DNA of 62,919 bases from Planctomycetaceae bacterium (GCA_002722955.1 PBMZ01000105.1:1-62919); one strand, 5' to 3'. Counted from the stretch's first letter, positions 43,409-53,896 are shown. Notes: generated by a model not told the origin, from the sequence alone. Numbers and translations: made by a program.

Positions 43409-45181
43409 CTACGTCTCTTCCGGCACATCGATCTTGATGTGCAGTTCCTTCAGCTGGCGTTCGTCCACGGTTGAAGGCGCGCCGCTGAGCAAATCGGCTG
43501 CCTTCTGAGTCTTCGGAAAGGCGATCACGTCGCGGATGTTGTCATCACCGCACATCAACATCACCCAGCGGTCCAAGCCCAGGGCGATACCGGCGTGAGG
43601 CGGTGCTCCGTAGCGAAGCGCTTCCAGCAAGAAGCCAAATCGACGTTCCGCCTCGTCCGCACTGATGCCCAGCAAATCAAATACGGTTTGCTGAACCGCC
43701 GGATCATGAATACGAACGCTGCCGCTGCCCGCTTCGTAGCCGTTGCAAACTAAGTCGTAAGACTGAGCCCGCACCTTGTCAGGGTCGGATTCCAACAACG
43801 GGATGTCTTCGTTAACGGGATAGCAGAACGGATGGTGCTCGGCATCCCAACGTTGCTCGTCTTCGTTCCACGAGACCAACGGGAAATCAATCACCCAGCA
43901 AGCGTTAATCTCCATAGGATCGTAAAGCTCAAGTTCCTTGCCCAACCGGTTTCGCAGATTCGCAAGTGCCGCCGAGGTCACCGCTTCCTTGTCCGCGACA
44001 AAGAACAGCAAGTCGCCCGGCTCGCCACCGAGTTTCTCGATCAACGCCTTTTGATGTTCCTCGGAGAAGAACTTCGCGATCGGCGAATCCAGCTTGCCCT
44101 CTTGAACTCGGAAAAAGGCCAAGCCCTTGGCGCCGTATTCACCGACGTACGCGGTCAACTCGTCGATCATTTTGCGGCTGTATTTTTCCGCGGCACCTTT
44201 GGCGTTCAAACCGCGAACTCTACCGCCACCACCGATCGTATTCTTGAAGACGCCAAAATCACACTCGGCCGCGATGCCACCGACGTCGACCAGTTCCATG
44301 TCGAATCGCATGTCCGGTTTGTCGCTTCCGAATCGCTCCATGACGTCTGCATGAGTAAACCGAGGCAGCGGTAGTGAGACGTTGACGCCACGAACATCTT
44401 TGACCAAGCGAGCGATGAGGCCATCGATGACGCCCAAGATGTCATCGCGTTCGACGAAAGCCATCTCGACATCAATCTGTGTGAACTCGGGCTGACGGTC
44501 TGCCCGCAAGTCCTCGTCGCGAAAACATCGAGCCACTTGCATGTATCGGTCAAAGCCCGCGACCATCAAGATCTGTTTGAAAATCTGAGGCGACTGCGGC
44601 AACGCATAAAAGCAGCCTTCGTGAACGCGGCTGGGCACCAAATAGTCACGAGCACCCTCGGGCGTGCTACGGCCCATGATGGGCGTTTCGATGTCGAGGA
44701 ACCCGTTCTCGTCGAAATAATCGCGAATGGATTTCGTGATCTCGTGCCGTAGGATCAGGGCCTTTTGCAGGGTCGGCCGCCGCAGATCGACGAAGCGATG
44801 CTTGAGCCGCAATTCCTCGTTGGGCAAGTCTGAAGTGCCAGGCTCGAAGGGCGGCGTGAGACTCTTGTTGAGAAGCTCCAAAGACGTAGCCTTAACGTCG
44901 ATTGTCCCGGTTTCGATATCCTCGTTGATCATGCCATCAGGGCGTTTGACAACTTGGCCCGTGGCCTGAATGACGAATTCATTGCGCAACGTGCGAGCCA
45001 GCTCGTGCATCTCGGCGCCTTCATCGGGATTGAAGACGACCTGTGTCAGGCCATATCGGTCGCGAAGATCGATGAATACCAATCCGCCGTGGTCTCGCCA
45101 ACTATCGACCCATCCGCAAACCGTGACTGATTCGCCAACATTTTCCAAACGCAATTCGCCGCACGTGTGAGTTCTCAACAC
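43409..45181 (-). CDS. aspS: Aspartyl-tRNA synthetase
   Basis: This class II synthetase has 590 aa and charges tRNA-Asp. It has an N-terminal anticodon-binding OB fold ([22 protein letters not shown]), the catalytic core with [20 protein letters not shown] (motif 2) and the [17 protein letters not shown] motif 3, and the bacterial GAD insertion between. The start is the GTG of [15 protein letters not shown], preceded by GGAG at proper distance. A TTG 15 nt upstream would give an extra MEKTI. Whether it also charges tRNA-Asn depends on the absence of AsnRS elsewhere. Confidence 0.96.
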   Translation of the reverse strand: MLRTHTCGELRLENVGESVTVCGWVDSWRDHGGLVFIDLRDRYGLTQVVFNPDEGAEMHELARTLRNEFVIQATGQVVKRPDGMINEDIETGTIDVKATSLELLNKSLTPPFEPGTSDLPNEELRLKHRFVDLRRPTLQKALILRHEITKSIRDYFDENGFLDIETPIMGRSTPEGARDYLVPSRVHEGCFYALPQSPQIFKQILMVAGFDRYMQVARCFRDEDLRADRQPEFTQIDVEMAFVERDDILGVIDGLIARLVKDVRGVNVSLPLPRFTHADVMERFGSDKPDMRFDMELVDVGGIAAECDFGVFKNTIGGGGRVRGLNAKGAAEKYSRKMIDELTAYVGEYGAKGLAFFRVQEGKLDSPIAKFFSEEHQKALIEKLGGEPGDLLFFVADKEAVTSAALANLRNRLGKELELYDPMEINACWVIDFPLVSWNEDEQRWDAEHHPFCYPVNEDIPLLESDPDKVRAQSYDLVCNGYEAGSGSVRIHDPAVQQTVFDLLGISADEAERRFGFLLEALRYGAPPHAGIALGLDRWVMLMCGDDNIRDVIAFPKTQKAADLLSGAPSTVDERQLKELHIKIDVPEET

Positions 45182-45404
45182 GATGGTTTTCTCCAAGTTC
45201 TCTCTTTGTATTGACGCTCTTAACGCTTCGTTTCACAGTCTAACAACAGCCAAAAACTTGTGATTCTGGTTGTAACGACCGCGAATTGTAAGGCAAAGGC
45301 CGGACAAAATGAGATACATTATAGGAGCCACCCAAAACGTGACAACGGCAACAAACCCCTGACTTAGCACAACAGTTCTTCCTATTCTGCCGACTTTTCC
45401 GAGA

Positions 45405-46290
45405 ATGCCACATATGAGGACGCTCCAACAGATAGCCTTTGTCGTCGTCGCAGCTTCCGGCTTTGGGGTTCATCCCAACGAATTTCGATTTTGGTCGGTG
45501 GCCAAGAAGTCGGACAGAGAACTGGATTGGCACGCTCCCAAAGTAAGCGGCTTGGCATCGATGTTGAAACGACCGGTGACAACGCCTGATCAAGTCGTCG
45601 TCCACAGCGCGGCTTCTCCCGATGGAACACAATTAGCGGCCATTGGCGTGTTTGGTTTCGCCAACGATTTGACATCCTTAAACGTTTGGAACAAAGACGG
45701 CGCAAAGTCCACGTATCGTCGCAAGGTTGCCGACCGCTGGCTGGCACAAGACGTCGCATGGCCACCAACCATGAAGCACTTAGCCACAATCAGCCGAGCT
45801 CGCGTTGAGCCGGTCCACGATGTCTTAGCCATCGAAGTCTGGCGTGCGGACAATCCTGACGAGCCCACTCTTACCATCGAAACGCAAGCGGCACGAGGAG
45901 CCGGTCGCTTTGTATGTTTCAGCACGGATGGCCAGAAGATCTTGTATCCAAAACGTGGAGCCTTGGTCGAACAGAAAGTCGATGGCGACGAAGTCGTCGA
46001 ATACGAAGCCGGGCTTCGATCAGATGCACGCTGCCGCGCCAACAGGCACTCTTGTCGCCACGATTTCCCCGAAGGTTCAAGAAAGAACCAGATCACAAGC
46101 AACAAAATTGGTGATCTGGTCCACGAAGACTCGCCGCATCATTTCGAAGCGCCCCTCAACATCGGGACGCTGGCGCGGTCAACTGACTTTCTCGCGCGAT
46201 AGCAAACACTTGGCGTCAACGACCGTGACTCTTAAGCTTTGGACAGTCGATGCACTGATACAGTCGAAAGAAATTCGATCGGCTCGCTAA
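45405..46290 (+). pseudogene. Frameshifted WD40-like repeat protein
   Basis: The first frame runs from ATG 45405 with a leader (AFVVVAASGFG) and propeller blades such as SPDGTQLAAIGVF and CFSTDGQKILYPKRG. Near 46011 the blade pattern moves to the +1 frame: PGFDQMHAAAPTGTLVATI, KLVIWSTKTRR, FSRDSKHLASTTVTLKLWTVD, ending at 46290. Dropping one G from GGG at 46011-46013 restores EYEAGFDQMHAAAP. Without it a 265-aa truncated product ends at 46202. Confidence 0.8.
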
Positions 46291-46322
46291 GTGGTGCTGA
46301 TCGATTGACTGCGTGTTGACGA

Positions 46323-47090
46323 TTACTCGCGGAATACTTCGTGGCACTTCGAGCAGCTTTCGCCAGCCGTTTTCCAGGCTTCGTAGGCCTTGTTGCCATT
46401 TTTGGCTTTGATGGCTTTGACCAACTCGGCTGTCGAGTTGCGATAAATCATGCTGTATTCTTGCCACTCTGGAATGTCTTTTTTGTCCTTGACTTCGTGT
46501 GTGTCGGCATACATTGGAAGTCCCAAAACGGCCAGAGCAACTGCATGACCGGTTGCTTCTTCAACATCGAATTTCCGCTCTGGTCGCCGACGCATATTGG
46601 TAACGGTTCGGCGAAGTTTGCTGTAACGTGAGTTCGCCTCTTCCATCATGCGGTGCATATTAACCAACTTCGTCCAACTGTATTCCTTCTTGGCATCGCC
46701 GGCTTTGCCGTTAAGTGCAGCTTCAATCTTGGCAATTCCACCTTTTACAGCATTCAAGTTTTTTTCATTTCGCACTGCAAGGGCTGCATCTCGAAGATCG
46801 GCGGCGGCCACTTTGACATCGCCGATCTTGTCGTGTTCGACCAATGCCTGAGCCAAACAAGCCAATACGCCGCCTGCCTGTGCGATTCCATTGACTTTCA
46901 GGGCTTGCTCAAAGGCAGCCTGATTCTTGGCCAGTTCTTCAAGTATTGCCAATTGGTGTCGAGCTTCGGCAACGATATCAGCGGCTTCGGCAACTGTGGA
47001 AATCTTGGCGGGAGCCGCTGCTTCAACGGGGGCCAACAAGGAAACACAAAGGGCGACGGCAGCGATGGAAAGTGGAAGGATAGCTTTCAC
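46323..47090 (-). CDS. C-terminal-haem cytochrome c (c-prime-like)
   Basis: The protein has 255 aa with a signal peptide (ILPLSIAAVALCVSLLAPVEA). The only haem motif, CSKCHEVFRE, is at the extreme C-terminus, as in class II (c-prime) cytochromes whose four-helix bundle precedes it. The helical body is Ala/Lys-rich. GTG start is chosen at the signal peptide; an upstream TTG would add 17 residues. It is a periplasmic electron carrier; no partner oxidoreductase is adjacent. Confidence 0.8.
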   Translation of the reverse strand: MKAILPLSIAAVALCVSLLAPVEAAAPAKISTVAEAADIVAEARHQLAILEELAKNQAAFEQALKVNGIAQAGGVLACLAQALVEHDKIGDVKVAAADLRDAALAVRNEKNLNAVKGGIAKIEAALNGKAGDAKKEYSWTKLVNMHRMMEEANSRYSKLRRTVTNMRRRPERKFDVEEATGHAVALAVLGLPMYADTHEVKDKKDIPEWQEYSMIYRNSTAELVKAIKAKNGNKAYEAWKTAGESCSKCHEVFRE

Positions 47091-47191
47091 GAGACGACTC
47101 TTCTTGAAGGTGGGATCAGTTGTGATTTGCGAACCATCCAATCTAACCAGAAACCGTCATCGAATCAAAGGTGTAGCGTTCGCACCAGATC

Positions 47192-47261
47192 GTTGGAGTC
47201 CAGCCTTTAGGGGCTTAGGGCGGCCTGCGCACAGATTGGCGGCTAAAGCCTGCACTCCAAC
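47192..47261. repeat. Two-hairpin inverted repeat
   Basis: GTTGGAGTCCAGCCTTTAGG at the left pairs with CTAAAGCCTGCACTCCAAC at the right, arms of about 19 bp with two differences. Each arm can form a local AGCC/GGCT hairpin. It lies between the cytochrome gene and the RTX/GlcG gene. Confidence 0.75.
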
Positions 47262-47289
47262 GCGCAAAAGTGGCTAGCCATCACCCCCG

Positions 47290-50166
47290 TTAGCCGTATG
47301 GATTTCGCAAGAACTTCATGAAGGGCAAGCGGACGTTGCGGTAGAAGGTTTGGTCGGCTCGCAGGTTGGGGGCGGCTGGGCGGAAGCCGGCGGATGCGGT
47401 GAAGGTGACTGTGTCGTCTTGATCGACGCCATCGCCGCTGATGCCCAAGCCGCCGACAAGGACGCCGTTCTTGTAGATCGGGATGCTGCCCGGGAAGAAG
47501 ACAACGCCGTTTTGATTGGCTCGAGCAGTGCTCTTGCCGTTGTTGAATACATCGGCGGCGGCCACAACGCCAACATCGCCGGGATCATGGAAGTTCGTGT
47601 TTGGGTTGAACGCGTCAAAGCCGAGCACGTTGTCGGTCGGATTCACGGCGCGATCGAACGCGTCGGCTGTGATTGGGGCTCCCGCGTTCTCGGCGGTCGC
47701 GGGATTGATGCCCGTGGTGTTCAGAGCTGAGAACTCGGGCGGCACTGTGTTTTCTTGACCTGACGGGAATCGTGGTTCGGCCAAGTAACGGAAGGTGCGA
47801 TTCGTAAAGCCAACGCCTGCCGCGATGCCGGGAACTTGGTCGACGGCTTCCAGATCGTTCGCGTCACTGAAGTAAGCCACGTTGCGAGCCTTCGCCACGG
47901 CGACATCCAGTGAGAACACGGTCGCGTCTTGCATACGGAACAGTCCGAGAACTTCGCCAGCCGTATCGGTGACGGCGATGATCATTCGAGTTCGGCTGCT
48001 CAGCGGCAAACGGATTGCAGCGCGGACTCGTTGAGCTTCCGTGACGGCTTGCTGAATCAATTGCGTGACGTCATCGGCCGTCAATGCGTTGCTGCCGAGA
48101 CTCTCGACGTCCGGTGATGCATGAGCGTTCACAAGCCAACCTTGCGGCACCGACCGGCCGCCAAGATGTTGAGTTCCGTTGGCATCGACCATTTGATCCG
48201 TTCCGTCATCCATGGCTCCGACGCCCAGGTTGCTGCCATATTGCAGTAATTGTTGAACGCCGAGGATTCCAGCAATCGGTCCGACGACTTCCAGCGTGAT
48301 TCCCACCAAATCCAATCGGCCAAACGGCATGTCCAAACCGTCGACGGCTGGCACCGAACCACCGTTCACATCGACAACGGATCCAAACTTGGCTCCCGGA
48401 GCACCACTGGCAGCGGCGGTCAAACTTCCACCAGCGGCCGCGAATGCGATGTACTCGGCTTCAAGCACGCGCGGGGCGTTGGTGCGATTAAATTCAGTTT
48501 GACCCGCGTTGGCAACAAAGCCTTGTTCGTGAGTCGCAAAACCGTTCACGCCGGGGAAGAACACACCGATACCGCCGACCAACGTATCGCCGACACCGTC
48601 GCTGTTCGTATCACGGAACAAGGGAACTCCACCGGGTAACGTGGCAATGCCGCGCGATTGAGCATACGGCAGCAACCCGGAGACTCGGCCATACGACTCC
48701 GGCGCATCGATGGCTTGACCGGCGTCGACAAAGTTTTGATTGGCGTTGAAACGGCCACGCAACAAAATGTCGTCCGTCGTGCCTTTGATGCCGTCGTCGC
48801 CAGGATGCAGCGTGCTGTCCCGATTCGTATGTTCAATACCAAACAAATCAACATGCGGCGTAAAGGCAACTCCCGGCGGGAAGTGGCCGCCCAAACCGAT
48901 CGGCGCGACGAAACCAGGGCCTCGCAAAGTTGACTGTGGATCGACGATGTTCGGGTTCGAGTCCACTTCGCGCTCGGTCACGGTCGACTGACTAATAAAC
49001 CGAACCAATCGCGACGTGATCGGGGCCAAGGTCCCGTTGGCAGGATCTCCATTAGAGAAGAATGCTGCCGTGCGCGCCTTGGCAACGGCTCCATCAATAG
49101 AGAACACAAGCTTGCCAACCTCCGCAGTCTGCACGCCCGATTCCGTGCGAATTCCCAAGATATGACCGCCACGATCGACGACGGCGATGATGGCGTCGTT
49201 GTTCGGCGAGAGCACGTCGGCTCGCTGCAACAGCGTTTCCACTTCAGCCGCCGACAGCTGCGAGCCTCCCAAGACGCCGGAATCAACAATCGGCGGCGGT
49301 GGCAATTCCAGGTCCATCCAATCCATAAAGAACGTGAAGGCCTCGTCGGTTTCGGCAGCCGGACCGTCAACTGTGTTCGCTCCCGAGCCACCAGCTACGG
49401 TGTCTTGATCGCGCTGGCCGCTGACTCGATCGTCGCCGCTATCGCCCATGACGATGTCCGCGTCCAAGCCGCCCATCAGAACATCGTCGCCGCTGCCTCC
49501 CAAGACCGAGTCGGAGCCGCGGTTGCCGTATGCCCAATCGTCGCCAGCGTCGCCAGCAACACCGTCGTTACCGCCGCCGCCTCGAATCAAGTCGTCGCCG
49601 TTGCCGCCGCGCAGAATATCGTTGCCGAGGCTTCCAGAAATGCGGTCGTCACCCATTCCGCCCCAAACGCGATCGTCGCCCGTGCCGCCGCGGATGTTGT
49701 CATTACCTTTGCCGCCGTGAAGGTTGTCGTTGCCGGATTGGCCCAGTAAGAAGTCGCCACCCTTTCCGCCGATCAAGACGTCATCACCCGATCCGCCTCG
49801 CACAATTGCCGGAATGCTGAGATCGGCAAGGTCCACGCGATCATTGCCATCACGGGCATCGATACGGATTTCGTTGACTGCCGCAGCCGCGACACTGATC
49901 GAACCGTCAAGGTTCGCTGTCACACCAGCTATGGCAATAAGTCCGGCCGTGTCTTCGATCAACAGATTGCTGCCATCGTTTTGGATCGTCAGGAAGTTCT
50001 GTTCGCCTCGGCCAGCTTGGATGGTGAGCGTCTCGCCAATCAGTGAAACGTTGGCTAGCAAGACTCGATCTTCGAGCGTCTCGATTTGTGCGCGGACACG
50101 TTGGCGGGGGCGTTTGCGAAGAGTCGCCTTCAAGCGACGAATGATCGGAGCAATTGGGAGCAACAT
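47290..50166 (-). CDS. Surface protein: LEPR-XLL-like leader, RTX repeats and two GlcG/HbpS-like domains
   Basis: The protein has 958 aa. The N-terminus contains IETLEDRVLLAN (28-39), the LEPR-XLL motif that marks planctomycete cell-surface proteins. Calcium-binding RTX nonapeptides (GGKGNDNIRGGTGDDRVWGG and similar) run from about 120 to 270. Two GlcG/HbpS-type domains (DUF336, about 303-560 and 705-950) follow, each with the VDRGGHILGI/TDTAGEVLGLF core and ARTAAFF/ARNVAYF. HbpS-like domains bind haem or small ligands. The combination on one chain is unusual. Secretion route is presumably type I, but no ABC/HlyD/TolC set is next to it. Confidence 0.85.
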   Translation of the reverse strand: MLLPIAPIIRRLKATLRKRPRQRVRAQIETLEDRVLLANVSLIGETLTIQAGRGEQNFLTIQNDGSNLLIEDTAGLIAIAGVTANLDGSISVAAAAVNEIRIDARDGNDRVDLADLSIPAIVRGGSGDDVLIGGKGGDFLLGQSGNDNLHGGKGNDNIRGGTGDDRVWGGMGDDRISGSLGNDILRGGNGDDLIRGGGGNDGVAGDAGDDWAYGNRGSDSVLGGSGDDVLMGGLDADIVMGDSGDDRVSGQRDQDTVAGGSGANTVDGPAAETDEAFTFFMDWMDLELPPPPIVDSGVLGGSQLSAAEVETLLQRADVLSPNNDAIIAVVDRGGHILGIRTESGVQTAEVGKLVFSIDGAVAKARTAAFFSNGDPANGTLAPITSRLVRFISQSTVTEREVDSNPNIVDPQSTLRGPGFVAPIGLGGHFPPGVAFTPHVDLFGIEHTNRDSTLHPGDDGIKGTTDDILLRGRFNANQNFVDAGQAIDAPESYGRVSGLLPYAQSRGIATLPGGVPLFRDTNSDGVGDTLVGGIGVFFPGVNGFATHEQGFVANAGQTEFNRTNAPRVLEAEYIAFAAAGGSLTAAASGAPGAKFGSVVDVNGGSVPAVDGLDMPFGRLDLVGITLEVVGPIAGILGVQQLLQYGSNLGVGAMDDGTDQMVDANGTQHLGGRSVPQGWLVNAHASPDVESLGSNALTADDVTQLIQQAVTEAQRVRAAIRLPLSSRTRMIIAVTDTAGEVLGLFRMQDATVFSLDVAVAKARNVAYFSDANDLEAVDQVPGIAAGVGFTNRTFRYLAEPRFPSGQENTVPPEFSALNTTGINPATAENAGAPITADAFDRAVNPTDNVLGFDAFNPNTNFHDPGDVGVVAAADVFNNGKSTARANQNGVVFFPGSIPIYKNGVLVGGLGISGDGVDQDDTVTFTASAGFRPAAPNLRADQTFYRNVRLPFMKFLRNPYG

Positions 50167-50298
50167 TGCGAGTTCTCAGGAAGGTGAAGGGAGGCGATAT
50201 TTACCCGCGGAATGATGATTGTTGCACCAGCATCATTGTAACGTGGGGGGAGTCGGCGGTTGAAAACAATTGTGTGGAATCTCGAATGGAACCCGACG

Positions 50299-50368
50299 CG
50301 TTTCGTAGCCTGACTCTCTGAGTCGGGCATTGTTCGCAGCCCGACTCAGAGAGTCAGGCTACGAAACG
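50299..50368. repeat. Perfect 30-bp inverted repeat
   Basis: The 30-bp arms (50299-50328 and 50339-50368) match perfectly, with a 10-nt loop. Each arm contains its own CCTGACTC/GAGTCGGG-type hairpin. It lies between the RTX/GlcG and sufS genes. Confidence 0.9.
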
Positions 50369-50400
50369 CGGAGGGCAGTACGATGAATATCGTCTGGTGA

Positions 50401-51660
50401 TTACGCCAAGCGCAATTTTTTGCGGGCGAAGTGTAATGACTCAACCAAGCGATCAATGTCAGCCTCATTGTTATAGACGGCAAGGCTGACGCGCACGGAC
50501 GCGGAAACACCCATCAAATCGTGAAGCGGCATCGTGCAATGGTGTCCGTGTCGAACGAAGACACCTTTGATATCGAGCAGATTGGCGAGGTCCTCGGCGT
50601 GAGCGTCTTCCATTGTGAAGCTGATGATGGCCCCCTTGTCATCGACAGACGGCCCATAAATTTGCATCGCCGGAACTTTCAAAAGCTCGCTCGTGGCATA
50701 GCGTAGAATCTTTTCTTCGTGTTGATGAATCGCGTCGAAACCCAGCGCAGCGACAAAGTCAACGGCCGCGCCGAGTGCGATAGCTTGCGCGATTGGAATC
50801 GTTCCCGCTTCGAACTTGGCCGGTGACGCCGCCCACTCGGACCGATCTTTATACACGCGCGAGATCATGTGCCCGCCGCATAAGAACGGGTCCATCGACT
50901 CCAGCAGCTCTTCGCGTCCGTAGAGAACACCGATGCCGGTGGGACCGTAAAGCTTGTGGCCAGAAAACGAAAGGAAATCGATCTCTGGGTTATTGACGTC
51001 GGTCGGCGCGTGAGGAACGCTTTGGGCTCCATCGACCAAGACGACGGCACCGTGCTGCTTGGCCTTCGCCACGACTTCGGCAACGGGATTGATGGCCCCA
51101 GTAACGTTGGACATGCCGGTCAGGGCAACCATCTTTGTTCGCTCGGTGATGACATCGACTAAACTCGATAAGTCGAGACGATAGTCATCCGTCAACGGAA
51201 TGAACTTCAATGTCGCTTGTCGCTCGGCCGCGATTTGTTGCCAAGGCACGAAGTTCGCGTGATGCTCCATTTCGTTGATGACAATTTCGTCACCCGGATG
51301 CAAGAACTTGCGGCCCCATGCGTTGGCCACAAGATTGATCGACATTGTCGTGCCCGACGTAAAGATGATCTCGCTCGACGAGCGAGCACCAATGAACTGG
51401 CGAATCTGTTCCCGCGCCGCTTCCAGTTGTTCGTCGACCTGAGCGCCAAAGTAGTAAACGCCGCGGTAAGCGTTCGCAAAGTAAGATTCGTAGACTTCGC
51501 GTTCCTTGTCGATTACGGATTGCGGCTTCTGAGCCGACGCGCCCGTATCCAGATACACGACGCTTTTCCCGTTGGGTAACGGTTTGTTTAGGATCGGGAA
51601 TTGTTGCCGAATCGACTCGACGTCAAAGCCGGACGTTTCGATGACAGATGATTCGGACAT
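50401..51660 (-). CDS. sufS: Cysteine desulfurase, SufS type
   Basis: This PLP-dependent enzyme provides sulfur for Fe-S clusters by removing it from cysteine. The protein has 419 aa. The PLP lysine is in SFSGHKLYGPTGIGVLYG and the catalytic Cys in VRHGHHCTMPLHDL, the group II (SufS/CsdA) pattern. ATG at 51660 overlaps the sufE stop by one base (TGATG), so both are co-translated. No sufBCD genes are in the window. Confidence 0.96.
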   Translation of the reverse strand: MSESSVIETSGFDVESIRQQFPILNKPLPNGKSVVYLDTGASAQKPQSVIDKEREVYESYFANAYRGVYYFGAQVDEQLEAAREQIRQFIGARSSSEIIFTSGTTMSINLVANAWGRKFLHPGDEIVINEMEHHANFVPWQQIAAERQATLKFIPLTDDYRLDLSSLVDVITERTKMVALTGMSNVTGAINPVAEVVAKAKQHGAVVLVDGAQSVPHAPTDVNNPEIDFLSFSGHKLYGPTGIGVLYGREELLESMDPFLCGGHMISRVYKDRSEWAASPAKFEAGTIPIAQAIALGAAVDFVAALGFDAIHQHEEKILRYATSELLKVPAMQIYGPSVDDKGAIISFTMEDAHAEDLANLLDIKGVFVRHGHHCTMPLHDLMGVSASVRVSLAVYNNEADIDRLVESLHFARKKLRLA

Positions 51661-52082
51661 CACACAGCCTGTTCAGCGATCTTTCGGATTCGTTCAACCA
51701 TTCCCGACAAACCGTTCTTACGCTGCGAACTCAGATGCCGGTTCAATTCGAGCCGATCGAAGATGGACTCGACATCGGTTTCAAGAATCGCCTGCGGACT
51801 TTGTCCCGAGAAGATCGTCAAGATGACAAAGATTAAACCGCGTACGATCATCGCGTCGCTGTCGGCCAGCAACTGGACTTCGCTGTCGGTAATGTTTTCG
51901 GCGATCAGCCACACATTACTCTGACAACCATGCACGCGGTTGCGTTCGGTTTTCTGGTGGTCGGGAAAGTCGGGTAACTCGAATCCCATGTCGATCAAGA
52001 ACTCGCAGCGTTCTTCCCAATCCTCGAGAGCTTCGAATTCTTCGAAGAGTTCGTCCAATGTCATTAGCTGTGTTTGACTCAC
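51660..52082 (-). CDS. sufE: Sulfur acceptor protein SufE
   Basis: SufE accepts the persulfide from SufS. The protein has about 140 aa: core markers are DELFEEFEALEDWEERCEFLIDMG, the active-site Cys in NRVHGCQSNVWL, and the ADSDAMIVRGLI helix. The GTG at 52082, with AAGGTG six bases upstream, is preferred; a GTG 9 nt upstream or an ATG 18 nt downstream are alternatives. Direct one-base overlap with sufS. Confidence 0.92.
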   Translation of the reverse strand: MSQTQLMTLDELFEEFEALEDWEERCEFLIDMGFELPDFPDHQKTERNRVHGCQSNVWLIAENITDSEVQLLADSDAMIVRGLIFVILTIFSGQSPQAILETDVESIFDRLELNRHLSSQRKNGLSGMVERIRKIAEQAV

Positions 52083-52149
52083 TTTAGGCACCTTGAAGGG
52101 AAACCACTATCTTACGCGAAGGTTGCCGAGGATTCGAGCATGGCGGCTG

Positions 52150-52249
52150 ATAGTAACCCGACGCGTGAGCAAGGGACGCTAACACCTATCCACAAACGAT
52201 ACGCATAGAACACGCGTTAGCGTCCCTCGCTCACGCGTCGGGTTACTAT
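52150..52249. repeat. 34-bp-arm inverted repeat near the nadB 3' end
   Basis: Arms 52150-52183 and 52216-52249 (ATAGTAACCCGACGCGTGAG and reverse) match at 33 of 34 positions, loop 32 bp. It ends 12 bp after the nadB stop (on minus). A related half-degenerate copy is at 55121-55211, upstream of the SDR gene. Confidence 0.9.
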
Positions 52250-52261
52250 GGCAAGGTCTAC

Positions 52262-53881
52262 TTATTCCACGCTGATGGATTGATGTTGGGCAAGGGCCTC
52301 GTCTGTGTCCGGGAAGTCGCTGCGCCAGTGGACTCCGCGGCTTTCCCTGCGGGCTTCGGCCGAGATTACCATGAGGCGGCTGACGAGGAGCAAGTTCTGT
52401 AGCTCCCAACCTTGTGGATCGAAGAACTCGCGGCTGGATGCATAACGGCCCCAGAACTCGACCTGCCGGACGGCTTCGCTGAGTCCCTCGGCGTCGCGTT
52501 GGATTCCGACGTTGCGCCACATCAGACTGTTCAGAGAATTGCGCATGTCGACCAAGTTCAGTTCTTCGTCATCACGTTTGTGGCGCTCCCAAGTTGAGAC
52601 TAATGGCGGGACTCGGAAGTCATCTTCCATGGAAGACGCTAACGCCGAGGCTCCTTCTCCCGCGCGGCGTCCGAAGACGAGGCCCTCGAGCAGACTGTTC
52701 GAGCCCAAGCGATTCGCTCCGTGGAGTCCCGTCGATGTGACTTCTCCAGCACCCCACAGTCCTGGCAATGTTGACTTTCCGTTCTCGTCGACACTGATGC
52801 CGCCGATCATGTAGTGGGCTCCGGGACGCACCGGAATCAAATCACGGGTGATGTCCAAACCGAATTCGGCGCACACTTTGTTGATATGCGGAAATCGCTC
52901 GCGGATGAAAGTGTCTTCCTTGTGAGTCACGTCCAGGTACACACAAGGGTGATTTGTCTTCGCCATCTGATTCGTGATCGCGCGACTGACAACATCGCGC
53001 GGTGCCAATTCGGCCTTGGGATCGACATCCTGCATGAACTGATAACCGCTCGCATCACGAAGGATCGCGCCCTCGCCGCGGACGGCTTCTGATATCAAGT
53101 GCCGCGAGCTACCTGCGATGTAGAGCACAGTCGGGTGAAACTGCATTAGCTCCATATCTCGCAATTCCGCGCCAGCTCGAAACGCGATGGCATGACCGTC
53201 GGCGGTGGCGATGCTGGGATTTGTCGTCTCGCGGAACAATTGGCCGGCGCCGCCCGTGGCAAGAATCGTTTGCTTGGCCCAAATGAACGTTTTTCCATGC
53301 CGCTCGCTCCAAACAACGGCGCCGCGACATTGCCCATCGAATGTCAACAAGTCGATTGTGAAGGTTCGCTCCCAAACGCGGCTGGTGGCGTTGTTGCGGA
53401 TGGTGTCGATCAGTGCCCGCATGACTTCCTTGCCCGTGGCATCGCCCAATGCGTGGACGACGCGCGGATGGCTGTGACCGCCTTCTCGAGTGAGCGCGAT
53501 CTCGCCGTCAACTTTATCGAACTTGGCTCCGTAGTCGATCAGTGTTTGAATCGATTCGGGAGCTTCGCGGACGACCATGTCGACGATGTCTGGATTGCAC
53601 AGGCCCTTGCCAGCGGCAATGGTGTCGGCAGCATGATTCTCGACATCATCTAGTGGATCCATCACGCCGGCGATTCCGCCTTGGGCGTAAACGCTGTTCG
53701 ACTGGATCAGCTTATCCTTGGTGATAACGATCGTCTGCAGTTTGGGATCGACGGCCAAGGCGGCTCGGATGCCGGCAATGCCACCGCCGATGATCAGCAC
53801 GTCAGCGAACGTGTGCTGCGAGCGTTTCGGCTCGAACTGAACGAGATACCGCCGTCGGGGAGTGAATGATAAGCAGGACAT
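52262..53881 (-). CDS. nadB: L-aspartate oxidase
   Basis: This FAD enzyme oxidises aspartate to iminoaspartate, the first step of bacterial NAD synthesis. The protein has 539 aa. The FAD-binding GGGIAGIRAALAV is near residue 33; substrate-region segments SVYAQGGIAGVM, TREGGHSHPRVVHALGDATG and HYMIGGISVDENG are intact, and the C-terminal helical domain is present. Monocistronic in this window; nadA and nadC are elsewhere. Confidence 0.95.
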   Translation of the reverse strand: MSCLSFTPRRRYLVQFEPKRSQHTFADVLIIGGGIAGIRAALAVDPKLQTIVITKDKLIQSNSVYAQGGIAGVMDPLDDVENHAADTIAAGKGLCNPDIVDMVVREAPESIQTLIDYGAKFDKVDGEIALTREGGHSHPRVVHALGDATGKEVMRALIDTIRNNATSRVWERTFTIDLLTFDGQCRGAVVWSERHGKTFIWAKQTILATGGAGQLFRETTNPSIATADGHAIAFRAGAELRDMELMQFHPTVLYIAGSSRHLISEAVRGEGAILRDASGYQFMQDVDPKAELAPRDVVSRAITNQMAKTNHPCVYLDVTHKEDTFIRERFPHINKVCAEFGLDITRDLIPVRPGAHYMIGGISVDENGKSTLPGLWGAGEVTSTGLHGANRLGSNSLLEGLVFGRRAGEGASALASSMEDDFRVPPLVSTWERHKRDDEELNLVDMRNSLNSLMWRNVGIQRDAEGLSEAVRQVEFWGRYASSREFFDPQGWELQNLLLVSRLMVISAEARRESRGVHWRSDFPDTDEALAQHQSISVE

Positions 53882-53896
53882 GATTGGGTGAGGTCT

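Noticed and set aside
43409..45181. Programmed or unusual start of aspS at TTG 45196
   Set aside because: The GTG at 45181 has a well-spaced GGAG and gives the family's normal N-terminus, so the longer start is unnecessary.
47350..48639. Plus-strand frames opposite the GlcG domains
   Set aside because: Shadow translations without ribosome-binding sites or recognisable domains.
49162..49820. Long plus-strand open frames opposite the RTX repeats
   Set aside because: Ala/Val- or Arg-rich repetitive translations that mirror the Gly-Asp repeats of the real gene.
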